Below, one piece after another: positions 25,655 through 34,130 of a DNA stretch of 57,708 nucleotides. Made by a program: the position numbers and the translations under genes. The notes under the pieces are model-generated. The model had not been told where the DNA came from. It saw only the letters and a list, made by a program, of their open reading frames with translations, and ran no database searches. The stretch is from Candidatus Saganbacteria bacterium (GTDB lineage Bacteria > Margulisbacteria > WOR-1 > XYC2-FULL-46-14 > WPAF01), in contig WPAF01000005.1 of NCBI GenBank assembly GCA_009772965.1, forward strand, positions 1-57,708, given 5' to 3'. Numbering within the stretch: the stretch's first letter is position 1; each line of letters begins with the position of its first letter.

Positions 25655-26420
25655 GGAGATAACCTGTAAGAGGAGAAGAAGCGCTGGCCATAAAAGATTG
25701 ATTGGCTGTTTTTGATAAATAGGCGGCCCTGCCGGAAATTACTGCCTCGGCAAACGCTTTTGCTGTTTTTGCTGGATCGGCGGCGGTAGCCACGGCGGTG
25801 TTAACTAGAATTGCGTCGGCTCCTAATTCCATGGCTTGAGCGGCATGTACTGGGACGCCAATCCCCGCATCGACAATTATCGGGACTTCATCTATTTCAT
25901 TGATTAAGATTTTGATCATCATTTTCATTTCTAATCCAAGGTTGGAACCGATCAAAGAACCGAGCGGCATAACGGCGGCGGCGCCGGCTTTGACTAACGC
26001 GCGGGCGGCGTATAAGTCGGGATGCATATAGGGGAGGATTATAAAACCCTCGCCGGCCAAGACTTCTGTCGCTTTTATTGTCTCGGCATTATCCGGCAAA
26101 AGATATTTGCAGTCGTTAATAACTTCAATTTTAATCCAATTGCCGTAACCGGCCTCGCGAGCAAGTCGAGCGATGCGGATGGCCTCTTTGGCATTGCGCG
26201 CGCCGGAAGTATTGGTCAATAAAATAATGTCCTTGGGAATATAAAAGAGGATGTTTTCTTCGTTTAAGTTTAAATCAATGCGGCGCAGGGCAACCGTTAC
26301 GGCTTCTGTCCCTGATTGAATAATTGTATCGCGCAAAATTTCTTTACTGCCAAATTTGCCTGTCCCGAGCAAAAAACGACTCTTCAATTCTTTACCCGCG
26401 ATTATGAAAGGTTTATCCAT
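25644..26420 (-). CDS. thiG: thiazole synthase ThiG
   Basis: 258 residues, the normal length. It opens with [17 protein letters not shown]. It contains [38 protein letters not shown] (Schiff-base lysine), [50 protein letters not shown] and the terminal ASSPLTG. It joins DXP, iminoacetate and ThiS-thiocarboxylate into the thiazole of thiamine. Its ATG overlaps the thiS stop by one base (TAATG). Confidence 0.95.
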   Translation of the reverse strand: MDKPFIIAGKELKSRFLLGTGKFGSKEILRDTIIQSGTEAVTVALRRIDLNLNEENILFYIPKDIILLTNTSGARNAKEAIRIARLAREAGYGNWIKIEVINDCKYLLPDNAETIKATEVLAGEGFIILPYMHPDLYAARALVKAGAAAVMPLGSLIGSNLGLEMKMMIKILINEIDEVPIIVDAGIGVPVHAAQAMELGADAILVNTAVATAADPAKTAKAFAEAVISGRAAYLSKTANQSFMASASSPLTGYLHDQ

Positions 26421-26617
26421 TAGCCGCCACCGACAAAAGAAATTAGCTCGACTACATCAAACTCATTTAAGTTTACTCTAGGCCAATCTATTCTCTTGAT
26501 GATTTTCTCGTTTATTTCGACGACGATGGCTTCGAGGTCAATATTCTGCTGTTCCAAATAGGATTGGAGGCTAAGAGAAGCTGGGTAAGTTAAAATTTTA
26601 CCGTTAATGATTAGTTT
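26420..26617 (-). CDS. thiS: sulfur carrier protein ThiS
   Basis: A 65-residue ubiquitin-like protein from the ATG at 26617 ([22 protein letters not shown]), chosen over 26644 because it matches the family start. It ends FVGGG, giving the C-terminal Gly-Gly that ThiF adenylates; EIVVEIN-like [13 protein letters not shown] is the central family segment. It overlaps the thiE end by 14 nt and thiG by 1 nt. Confidence 0.9.
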   Translation of the reverse strand, partial: KLIINGKILTYPASLSLQSYLEQQNIDLEAIVVEINEKIIKRIDWPRVNLNEFDVVELISFVGGG

Positions 26618-27206
26618 CATTGCCCTCACCCGCGAACCTTTCAAGAATTTTTAATAACTGGGGAACCTGATCAGCTGCCCTCACCACCCCAATCCACTTT
26701 CCTCCCGCCTTTATAACTTCGTTTATATTTGTTAAATCGATCCCGCCAATGACGACAAAGGGGATATTGATATTGGCGGCGGCAAATCTTACATATTTTA
26801 ATCCTATGGCAGGCTGTCCGGGTTTAGTTGGCGTGGGGAAGACCGGCCCGACAGAAATATAATTAACTCCTTCCGATTGCGCGGCTAGGCCTTGCTCAAG
26901 GGAGTGGGTCGATTTGCCTAAAATTAAATTTGAGCCGACGATTTTTCTTGCTTTAACAGACGATGTATCTTGTCCGATGTGGACGCCATCTGCGCCGATC
27001 TCTGCCGCAAGCTCTGGATAGTCGTTTAAGATAAAAATGAAATGTTTTTTTGTCTTATAAGAGATTAATTCCTGCGCTTTTTTTTGGATTGATTTTAAAT
27101 TTCGCGACTTGTCGCGAAACTGAATAATTTCCGCCCCGTCATTAATTGCTTTTATAAGAGTGTCAACAGAATCCGAGATGACATATACTTGATTCTCAAA
27201 CCACAT
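26604..27206 (-). CDS. thiE: thiamine-phosphate synthase ThiE
   Basis: 200 residues. IQFRDKSRN (about 28-36), FILNDYPELAAEIGADGVHIGQ (substrate and Mg site), ILGKSTHSLEQ, VGPVFPTPTKPG and VIGGIDLTN are all ThiE signatures. It couples the pyrimidine and thiazole halves to thiamine phosphate. First gene of thiE-S-G-H-F; the SD GGGGAG precedes the ATG. No pyrimidine-branch gene (thiC, thiD) is in the window. Confidence 0.94.
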   Translation of the reverse strand: MWFENQVYVISDSVDTLIKAINDGAEIIQFRDKSRNLKSIQKKAQELISYKTKKHFIFILNDYPELAAEIGADGVHIGQDTSSVKARKIVGSNLILGKSTHSLEQGLAAQSEGVNYISVGPVFPTPTKPGQPAIGLKYVRFAAANINIPFVVIGGIDLTNINEVIKAGGKWIGVVRAADQVPQLLKILERFAGEGNETNH

Positions 27207-27232
27207 TCCATGAACTCCCCATGCCTATTTTA

Positions 27233-27260
27233 ATTATACGAAAGTTTAGAATAATGTCAA
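27233..27260 (-). promoter_or_regulatory. consensus promoter of the thi operon
   Basis: On the minus strand TTGACA (27255-27260), a 16-nt spacer and TATAAT (27233-27238): both hexamers are perfect. The -35 lies inside the 3' end of the porin gene. The predicted leader is only about 20 nt, leaving no room for a TPP riboswitch. Confidence 0.75.
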
Positions 27261-28571
27261 GGAAATGCCGATCAAATCAGAATTATCCGGGGTGGTAGAG
27301 GGGGAGTAGAAATTCCTATAAAAGACAGATAAAATACCGCTTGCCAATTTTATTTCATTGGTTAGCGATGTGCCCTGATAGTCCTTGCCGATTTTAAAAT
27401 CGTTTGAGAGTTTAATATTGGAAATTAAAATTAAAGATGAGTTATGGTTTAGCTTTTGGGTAAGTTCTGCGCCTATGTCGGTTGTGCCGTCAGCAATATT
27501 TTTACTGAAATAGTTTAAATATTCAGCTTTGTCTTTATTTGAGTTGCGAAATTCGGATCCGATTTTATAGGCCTTTATTGAAAGACTTGTATTATCACCA
27601 GATAGGTAAATTGATCCGCCGGCCAAAAGGCCGCTTGTTGAGCCAATGCTTCCAATCCCCAGCATTGCATCAATTGATAAAGCTTGTGAAGCCATTGCGG
27701 ATACTTTTATCTCTGTTAATAAATCGCGGTTCGCGTTTTCAAAGAAAAGCCTGGGAGAAAGGGATACTTTTACTTTTTTAAATATAGGAAATGAATTGTA
27801 AACGTACGAAGCCGTGCCGTTTAACTCATTTAAGCTTGTAATACCTGAGCTGTTTGTCTTTTGGACGTTATAACTTAACGAAAGGCCTAGATTGCCGGCA
27901 TTATACTGCAGGCCAATTGATGGTTTATTGCGCACATATACAACGCCGTTATCAGAAGGGGAAACATTGTCGGTTTCGCTATGAGTGATATCCCCCGGTC
28001 CGTATGAAGCGTTTAAGTTAAATGATCCGAGTTTTGTCCTTCCTTCAAAATCAAATAAACTTTCTGCTAAATTGTGTGACCCGCCGTTATAAATTGAATC
28101 CATCGAATCAAAATTGACTTTAATAAACCTTGCGGCATCAAACTTTCTTACTGCCTGCAGTTTTATCCTGCTGTTGATTTTTGGCCCGTGGGGCAGGGGA
28201 TGGGATGGATTTCCAAACCTGAAGTGTTCTTCGAATTGGCCAGAAAACCTTACTTGATCCGCATCTTCGGCTTGATATTTTACGATCTGGAATTCAGATT
28301 TCAATTCAGATAATATTTTCTCCGCGTCTCCCAAATTTGCGGAATTTTCTTTGATTTTGCTTAGCATGGCTGTTATTTCAAAACGGTTGATGTTTTTTAA
28401 TCCGCGGAAAGTGCCGTCGGGGAAACCTGAAGTTATCCCTTTTTTAACAAGATTGCCCACATACGCTTCCGCCCAATGTTTTTCGGGCATATCTTTAAAT
28501 AAGGCGTCTTGTGCAAACGCCGTTATGTTAAATATGCTCGAGAATGCAATTAGCAATATCAATTGCCGCAT
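27246..28571 (-). CDS. OmpM-like outer-membrane porin with N-terminal SLH domain
   Basis: 441 residues. Signal peptide (MRQLILLIAFSSIFNITAFA, cut before QDALF), then one SLH domain at about 25-70 (FKDMPEKHWAEAYVGNLVKKG, GFPDGTFRGLKNINRFE), a helical spacer (about 72-100), and a beta-barrel with about 16 amphipathic strands ending GISLTLF, a Phe-terminated BAM signal. This order is that of OmpM proteins, which tie the outer membrane to the cell wall in Terrabacteria diderms and act as porins. The coding start overlaps the upstream glycosyltransferase by 44 nt; no later ATG would keep the signal peptide. Last gene of the epimerase-GT28-porin operon. Confidence 0.85.
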   Translation of the reverse strand: MRQLILLIAFSSIFNITAFAQDALFKDMPEKHWAEAYVGNLVKKGITSGFPDGTFRGLKNINRFEITAMLSKIKENSANLGDAEKILSELKSEFQIVKYQAEDADQVRFSGQFEEHFRFGNPSHPLPHGPKINSRIKLQAVRKFDAARFIKVNFDSMDSIYNGGSHNLAESLFDFEGRTKLGSFNLNASYGPGDITHSETDNVSPSDNGVVYVRNKPSIGLQYNAGNLGLSLSYNVQKTNSSGITSLNELNGTASYVYNSFPIFKKVKVSLSPRLFFENANRDLLTEIKVSAMASQALSIDAMLGIGSIGSTSGLLAGGSIYLSGDNTSLSIKAYKIGSEFRNSNKDKAEYLNYFSKNIADGTTDIGAELTQKLNHNSSLILISNIKLSNDFKIGKDYQGTSLTNEIKLASGILSVFYRNFYSPSTTPDNSDLIGISLTLF

Positions 28572-29625
28572 GCGGTTTCCTTGCTTTTTCTATGCTTTTC
28601 ATGATGTTTTTGAGTTCCGAAGAATTATTGAGCTCCTTTAGGATTTCGACGATTTTTTTCGGCTCAGATGTCACAAATCCAAGATGGTTATCTACAATAA
28701 ATTTTACATTGGGTTCTTCCTGCCCAGGCAGCCATGAAGTAATAATAATAGGCAGGTTCATCGCCAGCGCCTCGGCAATGGTGCCAGGCCCTGCTTTGGT
28801 AATAATTATATCGGATGCGGACATCAATTCCGGCACTTGGTCAGTAAACCCGTATGCCTTAAGCTTTAAATTAAATTGGGAATTCTGCAGTTTATTGACC
28901 AATCTTTTGTTTCGGCCTGCAATTGCGATTATTTGAACCTTGAGCCCGGATTTATCAATTGCCTGGATAATTTTACCCATGTTGCCGGTGCCTTCTCCTC
29001 CGCCCATCAGGAGAATGGTAAATAATTTTGGGTCTAACCCTTCCTTTATTCTATATATTTCCTTATCTAGCGGGCCTTCCGCAAATTTTGGATGTATTGG
29101 CATGCCGATTACTTTTATTTTATTTTCGGGCACACCAAACTCAAGGGTAAGTTTTTTTGCGTCCTCTGTTGCCACAATATATAAGTCAGCCTCCGGACAC
29201 ACCCATATTCGGTGAACTGTGATCGGGTCGGTAATGACTACGATAAAGGGGATTTTTAATCCTGAGTTTTTTATTGCCTGCACAGTAATTTGGTTTACGA
29301 GCGGATGTACTGATACTACAAGATCAGGTTTTTTTGTTTTAATTATTTCAGTCAGGTTATTTAAGATGAAGGGACTTAGGAGTTTTAACAGTTGTTCGAG
29401 TTTTTTTTCGTCATCTAAAAAATAATAAAGCATTCCCCAAAGGTTGGGCGAAAATTTGATAAGCGGACCGTATAATTTTGCGATCGCGTTTAAAAAGTCG
29501 CTTCCCTCCGAAAAGGCATCAATCATTTCCTGCTCGGCTCTTGTCCCCACCGCGTTTAAAATTGCCGTTGCCGCGCTTCGGTGTCCCCCTCCAGTATCGG
29601 AAAAAAGGTATAATATTTTTTTCAT
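28528..29625 (-). CDS. MGDG-synthase-like glycosyltransferase (GT28)
   Basis: 365 residues from the ATG at 29625, which overlaps the epimerase stop as ATGA; an ATG at 29640 adds five residues. The N-terminal MKKILYLFSDTGGGHRSAA matches the acceptor-domain motif 'SxxxGxGHxxAA' of MGDG synthase/UgtP, and MGGGEGTGNM and TKAGPGTIAEALAMNLPIIIT are the C-terminal donor-site motifs. It probably transfers a sugar from a UDP-sugar to diacylglycerol or a related lipid at the inner membrane. The epimerase upstream could supply the donor sugar. Confidence 0.85.
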   Translation of the reverse strand: MKKILYLFSDTGGGHRSAATAILNAVGTRAEQEMIDAFSEGSDFLNAIAKLYGPLIKFSPNLWGMLYYFLDDEKKLEQLLKLLSPFILNNLTEIIKTKKPDLVVSVHPLVNQITVQAIKNSGLKIPFIVVITDPITVHRIWVCPEADLYIVATEDAKKLTLEFGVPENKIKVIGMPIHPKFAEGPLDKEIYRIKEGLDPKLFTILLMGGGEGTGNMGKIIQAIDKSGLKVQIIAIAGRNKRLVNKLQNSQFNLKLKAYGFTDQVPELMSASDIIITKAGPGTIAEALAMNLPIIITSWLPGQEEPNVKFIVDNHLGFVTSEPKKIVEILKELNNSSELKNIMKSIEKARKPHAAIDIANCILEHI

Positions 29626-30542
29626 TGCTGTTTGTGCCATAGTACTGTTTTTTCTAACCCCTCCTTAATTGAAGTCCTTACTTTAAAGCCGAGTTCTTTC
29701 TTTATTAAACCAGGGTTTAAAACGCTTCTATCCAGCTCTCCGGCGCGGGGAGGGGCATATTTGGCATTGCCCTTGAAACCCATAATGTTTTTTAAATGAT
29801 TAAATAATTCATTTACTGAAGTTCCAACTCCTGAGCCGACATTTAAAATCTTTCCGTCTCCTTTACTAAGCGCCAAAACATTTGCTTCAGAGACATCTTT
29901 TACAAAAACATAATCCCTGAGTTGTTTGCCGTTGCCGTAAATTGTTGGTTCTTCCGCCTTTGATAATTTACCAATAAAGATAGCGATTACCCCTGCTTCA
30001 CCCAGCGGATCCTGCCTTGGCCCGTAAACATTGCCGTAGCGCAAAACAGTATAATTTAAGCCGTAAGTGGCATAATAAAAGTGAAGGAACATTTCAGCAG
30101 AGCGTTTGGTTATCGCGTAAGGAGAAATCGGCAGTTGGGGATGATTTTCATCGGCGCCTTCTTTTTTTGAGATTTCCCCGTAAATTGCGCCGCCGGTTGA
30201 AGCAAAGATCACTTTTTTTACGTTGGCTTTTATTGCCGCATTTAATAAATTTAACGTCCCGATTTCATTGACCTCTGAAGTGAAAATCGGGTCTGTCACT
30301 GATTTTCTAACGTCAATTTGGGCGGCATGGTGGTTGATAATATCCGGCTTGAATTCTGAAAGGAGATCAAAGATTTTTTGATCCCTAATATCTGCATTGA
30401 AAAATTTGGCTTTTGGATTGATGTTTTGCTCTTTCCCTGTTGAAAGGTTGTCGATGATTGCCACTTCATGTCCCAGCTCAATGCAGCTGTCAATGACATT
30501 GGATCCAATAAAGCCAGCCCCGCCTGTCACTAAAATTTTCAA
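29622..30542 (-). CDS. NAD-dependent nucleotide-sugar epimerase/dehydratase (GalE-like SDR)
   Basis: 306 residues starting at TTG 30542, chosen because it gives the family start KILVTGGAGFIGSN and has GGAG 8 nt upstream; the longer frame from 30599 would run through a hairpin. NAD-binding TGGAGFIG is at about 5-12, the SDR catalytic YAITK at about 144-148, with STGGAIYGE and RYGNVYGPRQ typical of UDP-glucose 4-epimerase relatives. It heads an operon with the GT28 and SLH porin genes. The exact sugar is not determinable; galE-like activity is most likely. Confidence 0.85.
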   Translation of the reverse strand: MKILVTGGAGFIGSNVIDSCIELGHEVAIIDNLSTGKEQNINPKAKFFNADIRDQKIFDLLSEFKPDIINHHAAQIDVRKSVTDPIFTSEVNEIGTLNLLNAAIKANVKKVIFASTGGAIYGEISKKEGADENHPQLPISPYAITKRSAEMFLHFYYATYGLNYTVLRYGNVYGPRQDPLGEAGVIAIFIGKLSKAEEPTIYGNGKQLRDYVFVKDVSEANVLALSKGDGKILNVGSGVGTSVNELFNHLKNIMGFKGNAKYAPPRAGELDRSVLNPGLIKKELGFKVRTSIKEGLEKTVLWHKQQ

Positions 30543-30569
30543 ATTATTAACTCCATTTCTTGTGGAAAG

Positions 30570-30594
30570 GAACCGCGAATTCATTCGCAGGTTC
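30570..30594 (-). other. hairpin in the 5' leader of the epimerase operon
   Basis: GAACC-GCGAA-TTCA-TTCGC-a-GGTTC: ten paired bases with one bulge, between the promoter and the TTG start. It resembles the outer arms of the palindromic element at 19930-19983 (GGAACC..GCGAC). Confidence 0.5.
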
Positions 30595-30601
30595 GCCAAT
30601 T

Positions 30602-30630
30602 ATTATCTCAGCTTTTTGCTGTTTTTACAA
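30602..30630 (-). promoter_or_regulatory. promoter of the epimerase operon
   Basis: Minus strand: TTGTAA (30625-30630), a 17-nt spacer and GATAAT (30602-30607). This predicts a leader of about 50 nt with the hairpin and an SD, in contrast to the leaderless units nearby. Confidence 0.5.
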
Positions 30631-30642
30631 TTATATTCCTAA

Positions 30643-32181
30643 TCAACCGTTGAATTTATATTTAATAAGTTCGGGGCTGGTTTCATCGATCTTGATATTT
30701 TGATACGGTAAAAATATATTAGTTTCTGATTCGCGGATAGATAAATCCTGCAGTTTGATTTCAAGGTTTACATCCGCGGGAATCACCCTCAATTCATTTT
30801 TTGCAAAAGATTTTCCGCTGTTTAGTCCAGCCAGCGGCTGAACCCAGTTTTCGATGATCTTGCTGATTATTTCGCGCTTTCCTGAAAACTCTTCGCCAAA
30901 CTCGGTAAGGATTGCGAGTCCGGGCTTATTTAACCGAGCTTCTTTTAGCAGGTTAATGCATCCAAGCAATCCAAGATGCTGGGTAAGCAGTTTTCCTTCT
31001 TCTTTTTCCATCGAGCCGATATTGAGCAGAATTACCTGGCAATCAGAATATAATTTGCCGAGTCCTTCCACATATCGGCTGTCCCCGGTGATGCCGATTT
31101 TTAGCTGTTCTCCGTTTTTGTCCTTGATGCTGGTTTCTACTACAATACCCACCGAAGATTCCTGGTTTGTCCAGCGCTCAGAATGGTAGGCGGGGTTTAT
31201 CCTCATCGTAAAACCGTATTTTTCAATTAAAGATTTGCCTTCAATTTCATTGATGTTATTGCCTGGCACCAATAATTTATAATTTATTTCTTTATTGCCA
31301 AAAAGGTCTGTGGCAGAAAGCAGGCCATGGAATTTTAATAAAACCCCTGATGAGCCGAAAATATCCAGGACTTTTGTTTTTTTCTCCTGGTTATGGTCAT
31401 TGAATTTTGCCAGAAGTGATAAAATTCCCTCCACGGATTCCGTATGGTCATCGTGGTCATGGGTGATGATAATCGCGTCAATGTCTGCAATGCCAAGCCC
31501 CAGGTTTCTGAAAATATCATAAAAATCATAACCCGGGTCAATTGCGATCCCTTTTACTTCTCCTTTTGCGGACCGCAGGGTTAAAAAATAGCCGCCTCCC
31601 TGCGACAAACCGTGTGAAAATAGGGGAGAGGCGGAATTCCACTTGTGTATTGTCCTTAAAACATTTGCCCCGATTTTATATTCAACTTTTCTTGAATCAT
31701 TTAAATCTTTAATTAGTATCTCCTGGTTTTTTCTGATGATTTCCCTGGTTGGGAAAATAGTTTCTTCCATATACGCTATTGCCCGGGTGGAGGGGGTGTT
31801 GAAATTTTTCATGTGCAGGTCATATTGGTGTGCAATCCTAAAGTCTTCGTATGCTTCCTTAAACCTGCCCTGCAAGAACCTGGAGATGCCTCGGTAGTAT
31901 GCAGGGGATCCAAAATCACTGTGGGCTTTTTGCATTGTCTGGTACATTAAGTTGTAAATTGATTCCGCTTCTTTATAAAGGGTGTCGTCTATCAATAAAA
32001 AGCCGATCTGATGCCAGGGGTTTTGGTTTTTGAAATTGGTTTTTACCTGTTCAAGCGTTTTTAAAACATCTTTTAAGTGTTTGGCAAACCATTCTTTGCG
32101 CACAGCGGCTGGAAGCCTCGCCAGATTGTTCCAGGTTTCTATATTATTTTCATCAATGTGTATCTTTAATAGCTGATACAC
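30643..32181 (-). CDS. metallo-beta-lactamase-fold hydrolase with helical TPR-like N-terminus
   Basis: 512 residues. Residues 1-165 are helical with TPR-like pairs (ESIYNLMYQTMQKA, YYRGISRFLQGRFKEAYEDFRIA). The MBL domain covers about 170-430: zinc motif THDHDDH at about 240-246, GITGDSRY (second metal site) and QHLGLLG near the end. Homologues cut phosphodiester or thioester bonds; the substrate here is unknown. No signal peptide, so cytoplasmic. The start immediately follows the PorV-like stop (0 nt gap), so the two are one operon. Confidence 0.75.
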   Translation of the reverse strand: MYQLLKIHIDENNIETWNNLARLPAAVRKEWFAKHLKDVLKTLEQVKTNFKNQNPWHQIGFLLIDDTLYKEAESIYNLMYQTMQKAHSDFGSPAYYRGISRFLQGRFKEAYEDFRIAHQYDLHMKNFNTPSTRAIAYMEETIFPTREIIRKNQEILIKDLNDSRKVEYKIGANVLRTIHKWNSASPLFSHGLSQGGGYFLTLRSAKGEVKGIAIDPGYDFYDIFRNLGLGIADIDAIIITHDHDDHTESVEGILSLLAKFNDHNQEKKTKVLDIFGSSGVLLKFHGLLSATDLFGNKEINYKLLVPGNNINEIEGKSLIEKYGFTMRINPAYHSERWTNQESSVGIVVETSIKDKNGEQLKIGITGDSRYVEGLGKLYSDCQVILLNIGSMEKEEGKLLTQHLGLLGCINLLKEARLNKPGLAILTEFGEEFSGKREIISKIIENWVQPLAGLNSGKSFAKNELRVIPADVNLEIKLQDLSIRESETNIFLPYQNIKIDETSPELIKYKFNG

Positions 32182-33393
32182 TTAGAATTTCCAGGTTAAA
32201 CCTGCAATCTGGGTCCGGTTATAAATGCCGCCCAAAATAGTGTAGTCAATAATTGCGCCGCCAACCATTATAGACGCGCCGGCAGTTTTACTATTGTCAT
32301 TAAGCCCGGCTCTTAAAGCCAAACCTTCAAAAGGCCGGTATTCAACTCCATAATGCGAGGTTTGGGGGTCTGCGCTCTGGCGGAAAAAATTATGGAGATC
32401 TGCGGAAATAGTTAAGTCATCAATGGGGCTTATTGCTATTCCCGTGTTAATCGACATTTTATAAGTAACCGTTGCGCCATTTTCAAATCTTACATCAGAG
32501 GTTAATATCTCTTTTGCCGTGGCTCCCCAGGCAATTTGGTCTATGGGTCTGATCAAAATCCCAAGGTCAATGCCGGCTCCATAACCTTTTAAGATAGTGC
32601 CGTTTGAGGCGGTTATTCCTATGTTATAGATATTTACATTGGCGCCGAGCGCGACTCTTTCTTCATATCCGGTTGCCAAAGAAAATGTATAGTAATCCGT
32701 GCTTTGGCTTTTTGACGGGTTTTTATCGGTAATCCAGGTTATGCCGCCTGCAAATTGGGCTTTTCCGCTTGGTGAATATTCAGCTTCTCTTTTATCCCAA
32801 TAAGTAGGGCGGCTTGCATTGTAATGGTACCAGGGATAATACACCTGTCCCCAATAAACCTGCCTAGCTGATTCTTTGGCAATTATTTTTGCAACTTGAG
32901 TTGTTTGCGCCAGCATTTCTTTGGCAATTCCTTTTGCTTTTTCTTTTGCCTGCTGTCCAACCGGAACTGTTTTTTCTTCGCCTTTTTCAAGCACTTTTTC
33001 AGAAACCGCTTCTTCTTTTTCGGTTTTTTCTCTTCCCCAGTTCTTTTTTAATAATCCCTGGTCTGATAAGTATTTTGCGGAGTCAAGAGCAAAAAGGGAA
33101 ACAGCGCCAACGCCTATAATCCAGGCAAAAGGATCAAAATCCGCCTCAAAGCAAAGCTTAACCGCTGCCATATTATCGCCAATCCTCTCATTGCGGTTGC
33201 TTAGGAGCAGTGAACCGTAAACATCTACCCCGGGATTAATGGCAAAGCCGGCGGGATTCCAATAAGCGGTGTTGGCATCATCCGCGACAGCGGTAAATGC
33301 ACCTCCCATAGCCATGGGGCGCGCGCCGTAATTAGCAAGGGAAACATTGGTAAAAAGGAAGACAAAGAGAAGACAGCATATGATGTTTTTCAT
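32182..33393 (-). CDS. PorV-like outer-membrane protein with charged insert
   Basis: 403 residues. Signal peptide (MKNIICCLLFVFLFTNVSLA), then the PorV/PorQ N-terminal pattern GARPMAMGGAFTAVADDANTAYWNPAGFA. A Lys/Glu-rich, helical insert (about 112-180, with KEEAVSEKVLEKGEEK) interrupts the barrel; strands continue with GVEYRPFEGLALRAGL, and the chain ends in Phe (AGLTWKF) as expected for BAM substrates. Unlike the PorV-SLH protein at 12374 it has no SLH domains. Predicted leaderless from its own promoter and co-transcribed with the MBL gene. Confidence 0.75.
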   Translation of the reverse strand: MKNIICCLLFVFLFTNVSLANYGARPMAMGGAFTAVADDANTAYWNPAGFAINPGVDVYGSLLLSNRNERIGDNMAAVKLCFEADFDPFAWIIGVGAVSLFALDSAKYLSDQGLLKKNWGREKTEKEEAVSEKVLEKGEEKTVPVGQQAKEKAKGIAKEMLAQTTQVAKIIAKESARQVYWGQVYYPWYHYNASRPTYWDKREAEYSPSGKAQFAGGITWITDKNPSKSQSTDYYTFSLATGYEERVALGANVNIYNIGITASNGTILKGYGAGIDLGILIRPIDQIAWGATAKEILTSDVRFENGATVTYKMSINTGIAISPIDDLTISADLHNFFRQSADPQTSHYGVEYRPFEGLALRAGLNDNSKTAGASIMVGGAIIDYTILGGIYNRTQIAGLTWKF

Positions 33394-33399
33394 ATGTGG

Positions 33400-33428
33400 A
33401 TTTTAACAAATTCGCCTTGCAGAAGCAA
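33400..33428 (-). promoter_or_regulatory. leaderless promoter of the PorV-like gene
   Basis: Minus strand: TTGCTT (33423-33428), 17 nt, TAAAAT (33400-33405), 6 nt, then the ATG ending at 33393. Confidence 0.65.
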
Positions 33429-33445
33429 TATGCTTCTGATAAAAT
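33417..33445 (+). promoter_or_regulatory. leaderless promoter of the Yip1-family gene
   Basis: TTGCAG (33417-33422), 17 nt, TAAAAT (33440-33445), 6 nt, then ATG at 33452. Its -35 is directly adjacent to the -35 of the divergent PorV-like gene. Confidence 0.65.
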
Positions 33446-33451
33446 CAAAAT

Positions 33452-34042
33452 ATGAAATATTTTTTAAAAGCGCGAGATATTATCCTGTATCCGGTTCAAA
33501 CCTGGGAAAAAATAATTTCTGAGCATGATTTTAAATTTCTTGCTTTGTATCCGGTCATGCTCTCAATAGTGCAGGCGGTTTCAATTTTTATCGGTTATTG
33601 GCTGGTTGGCTTGCGCATTGGGACAGTCGGCTACTTTAGGATGTCATTTATCAATGCCTTTTATTCTGCCGTTGCCGCCTATATCCTTGGTTTGATAGGA
33701 ATAATTGCGGGCGGTTTTTTGATCCTGGTAATAGCTAATTATTTTTCTGCTGAATGCGACATCTATAACGCCATGAAGCTTGCGGTTTATTCATCCTCCG
33801 CGCCTTTGCTTTCAGGAATCTTCCACATCATACCGGGCGTAAGGATATTGATGATACTGGGGTTGTATGGGATTTATGTTTTGTATATAGGACTGCCTAA
33901 AATAATAAAAACTACTCATGAAAAAGAACAGCCGCTATTGTTTTCTTCGGTTATTTCAAGCGTCATACTGATGATAATAGTTAACTTTTTGATAAATCAG
34001 TATATATTTGGAATTGTTTATTCAGATATTTTGACTTATTAA
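33452..34042 (+). CDS. Yip1-family integral membrane protein
   Basis: 196 residues with about five membrane spans. The opening FLKARDIILYPVQTWEKI and the internal GLYGIYVLYIGLPKIIK are typical of bacterial Yip1/DUF1282 proteins, whose function is unclear. No SD; the ATG lies 6 nt after a -10 box, so it is predicted leaderless. Single-gene unit, convergent with hisG; two hairpins separate them. Confidence 0.8.
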   Translation: MKYFLKARDIILYPVQTWEKIISEHDFKFLALYPVMLSIVQAVSIFIGYWLVGLRIGTVGYFRMSFINAFYSAVAAYILGLIGIIAGGFLILVIANYFSAECDIYNAMKLAVYSSSAPLLSGIFHIIPGVRILMILGLYGIYVLYIGLPKIIKTTHEKEQPLLFSSVISSVILMIIVNFLINQYIFGIVYSDILTY

Positions 34043-34052
34043 TTAATGTGTC

Positions 34053-34099
34053 ATGCCCGATTAAATCGGGCATCCATGGGTTCCCGCTTTTGCGGGAAC
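34053..34099. repeat. two adjacent perfect inverted repeats between convergent genes
   Basis: ATGCCCGAT-TAA-ATCGGGCAT (34053-34073) and GTTCCCGC-TTTT-GCGGGAAC (34080-34099). The sequences resemble common intergenic palindromic repeats of many bacteria. Neither has a proper T-run, but the pair could end transcription of both convergent units. Confidence 0.6.
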
Positions 34100-34130
34100 G
34101 ACAATAGGAACGGGAAGGACAAACCTGCTT

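Noticed and set aside
27207-27245. TPP riboswitch before thiE
   Set aside because: The predicted leader is about 20 nt and no CUGAGA or other THI-box core is seen.
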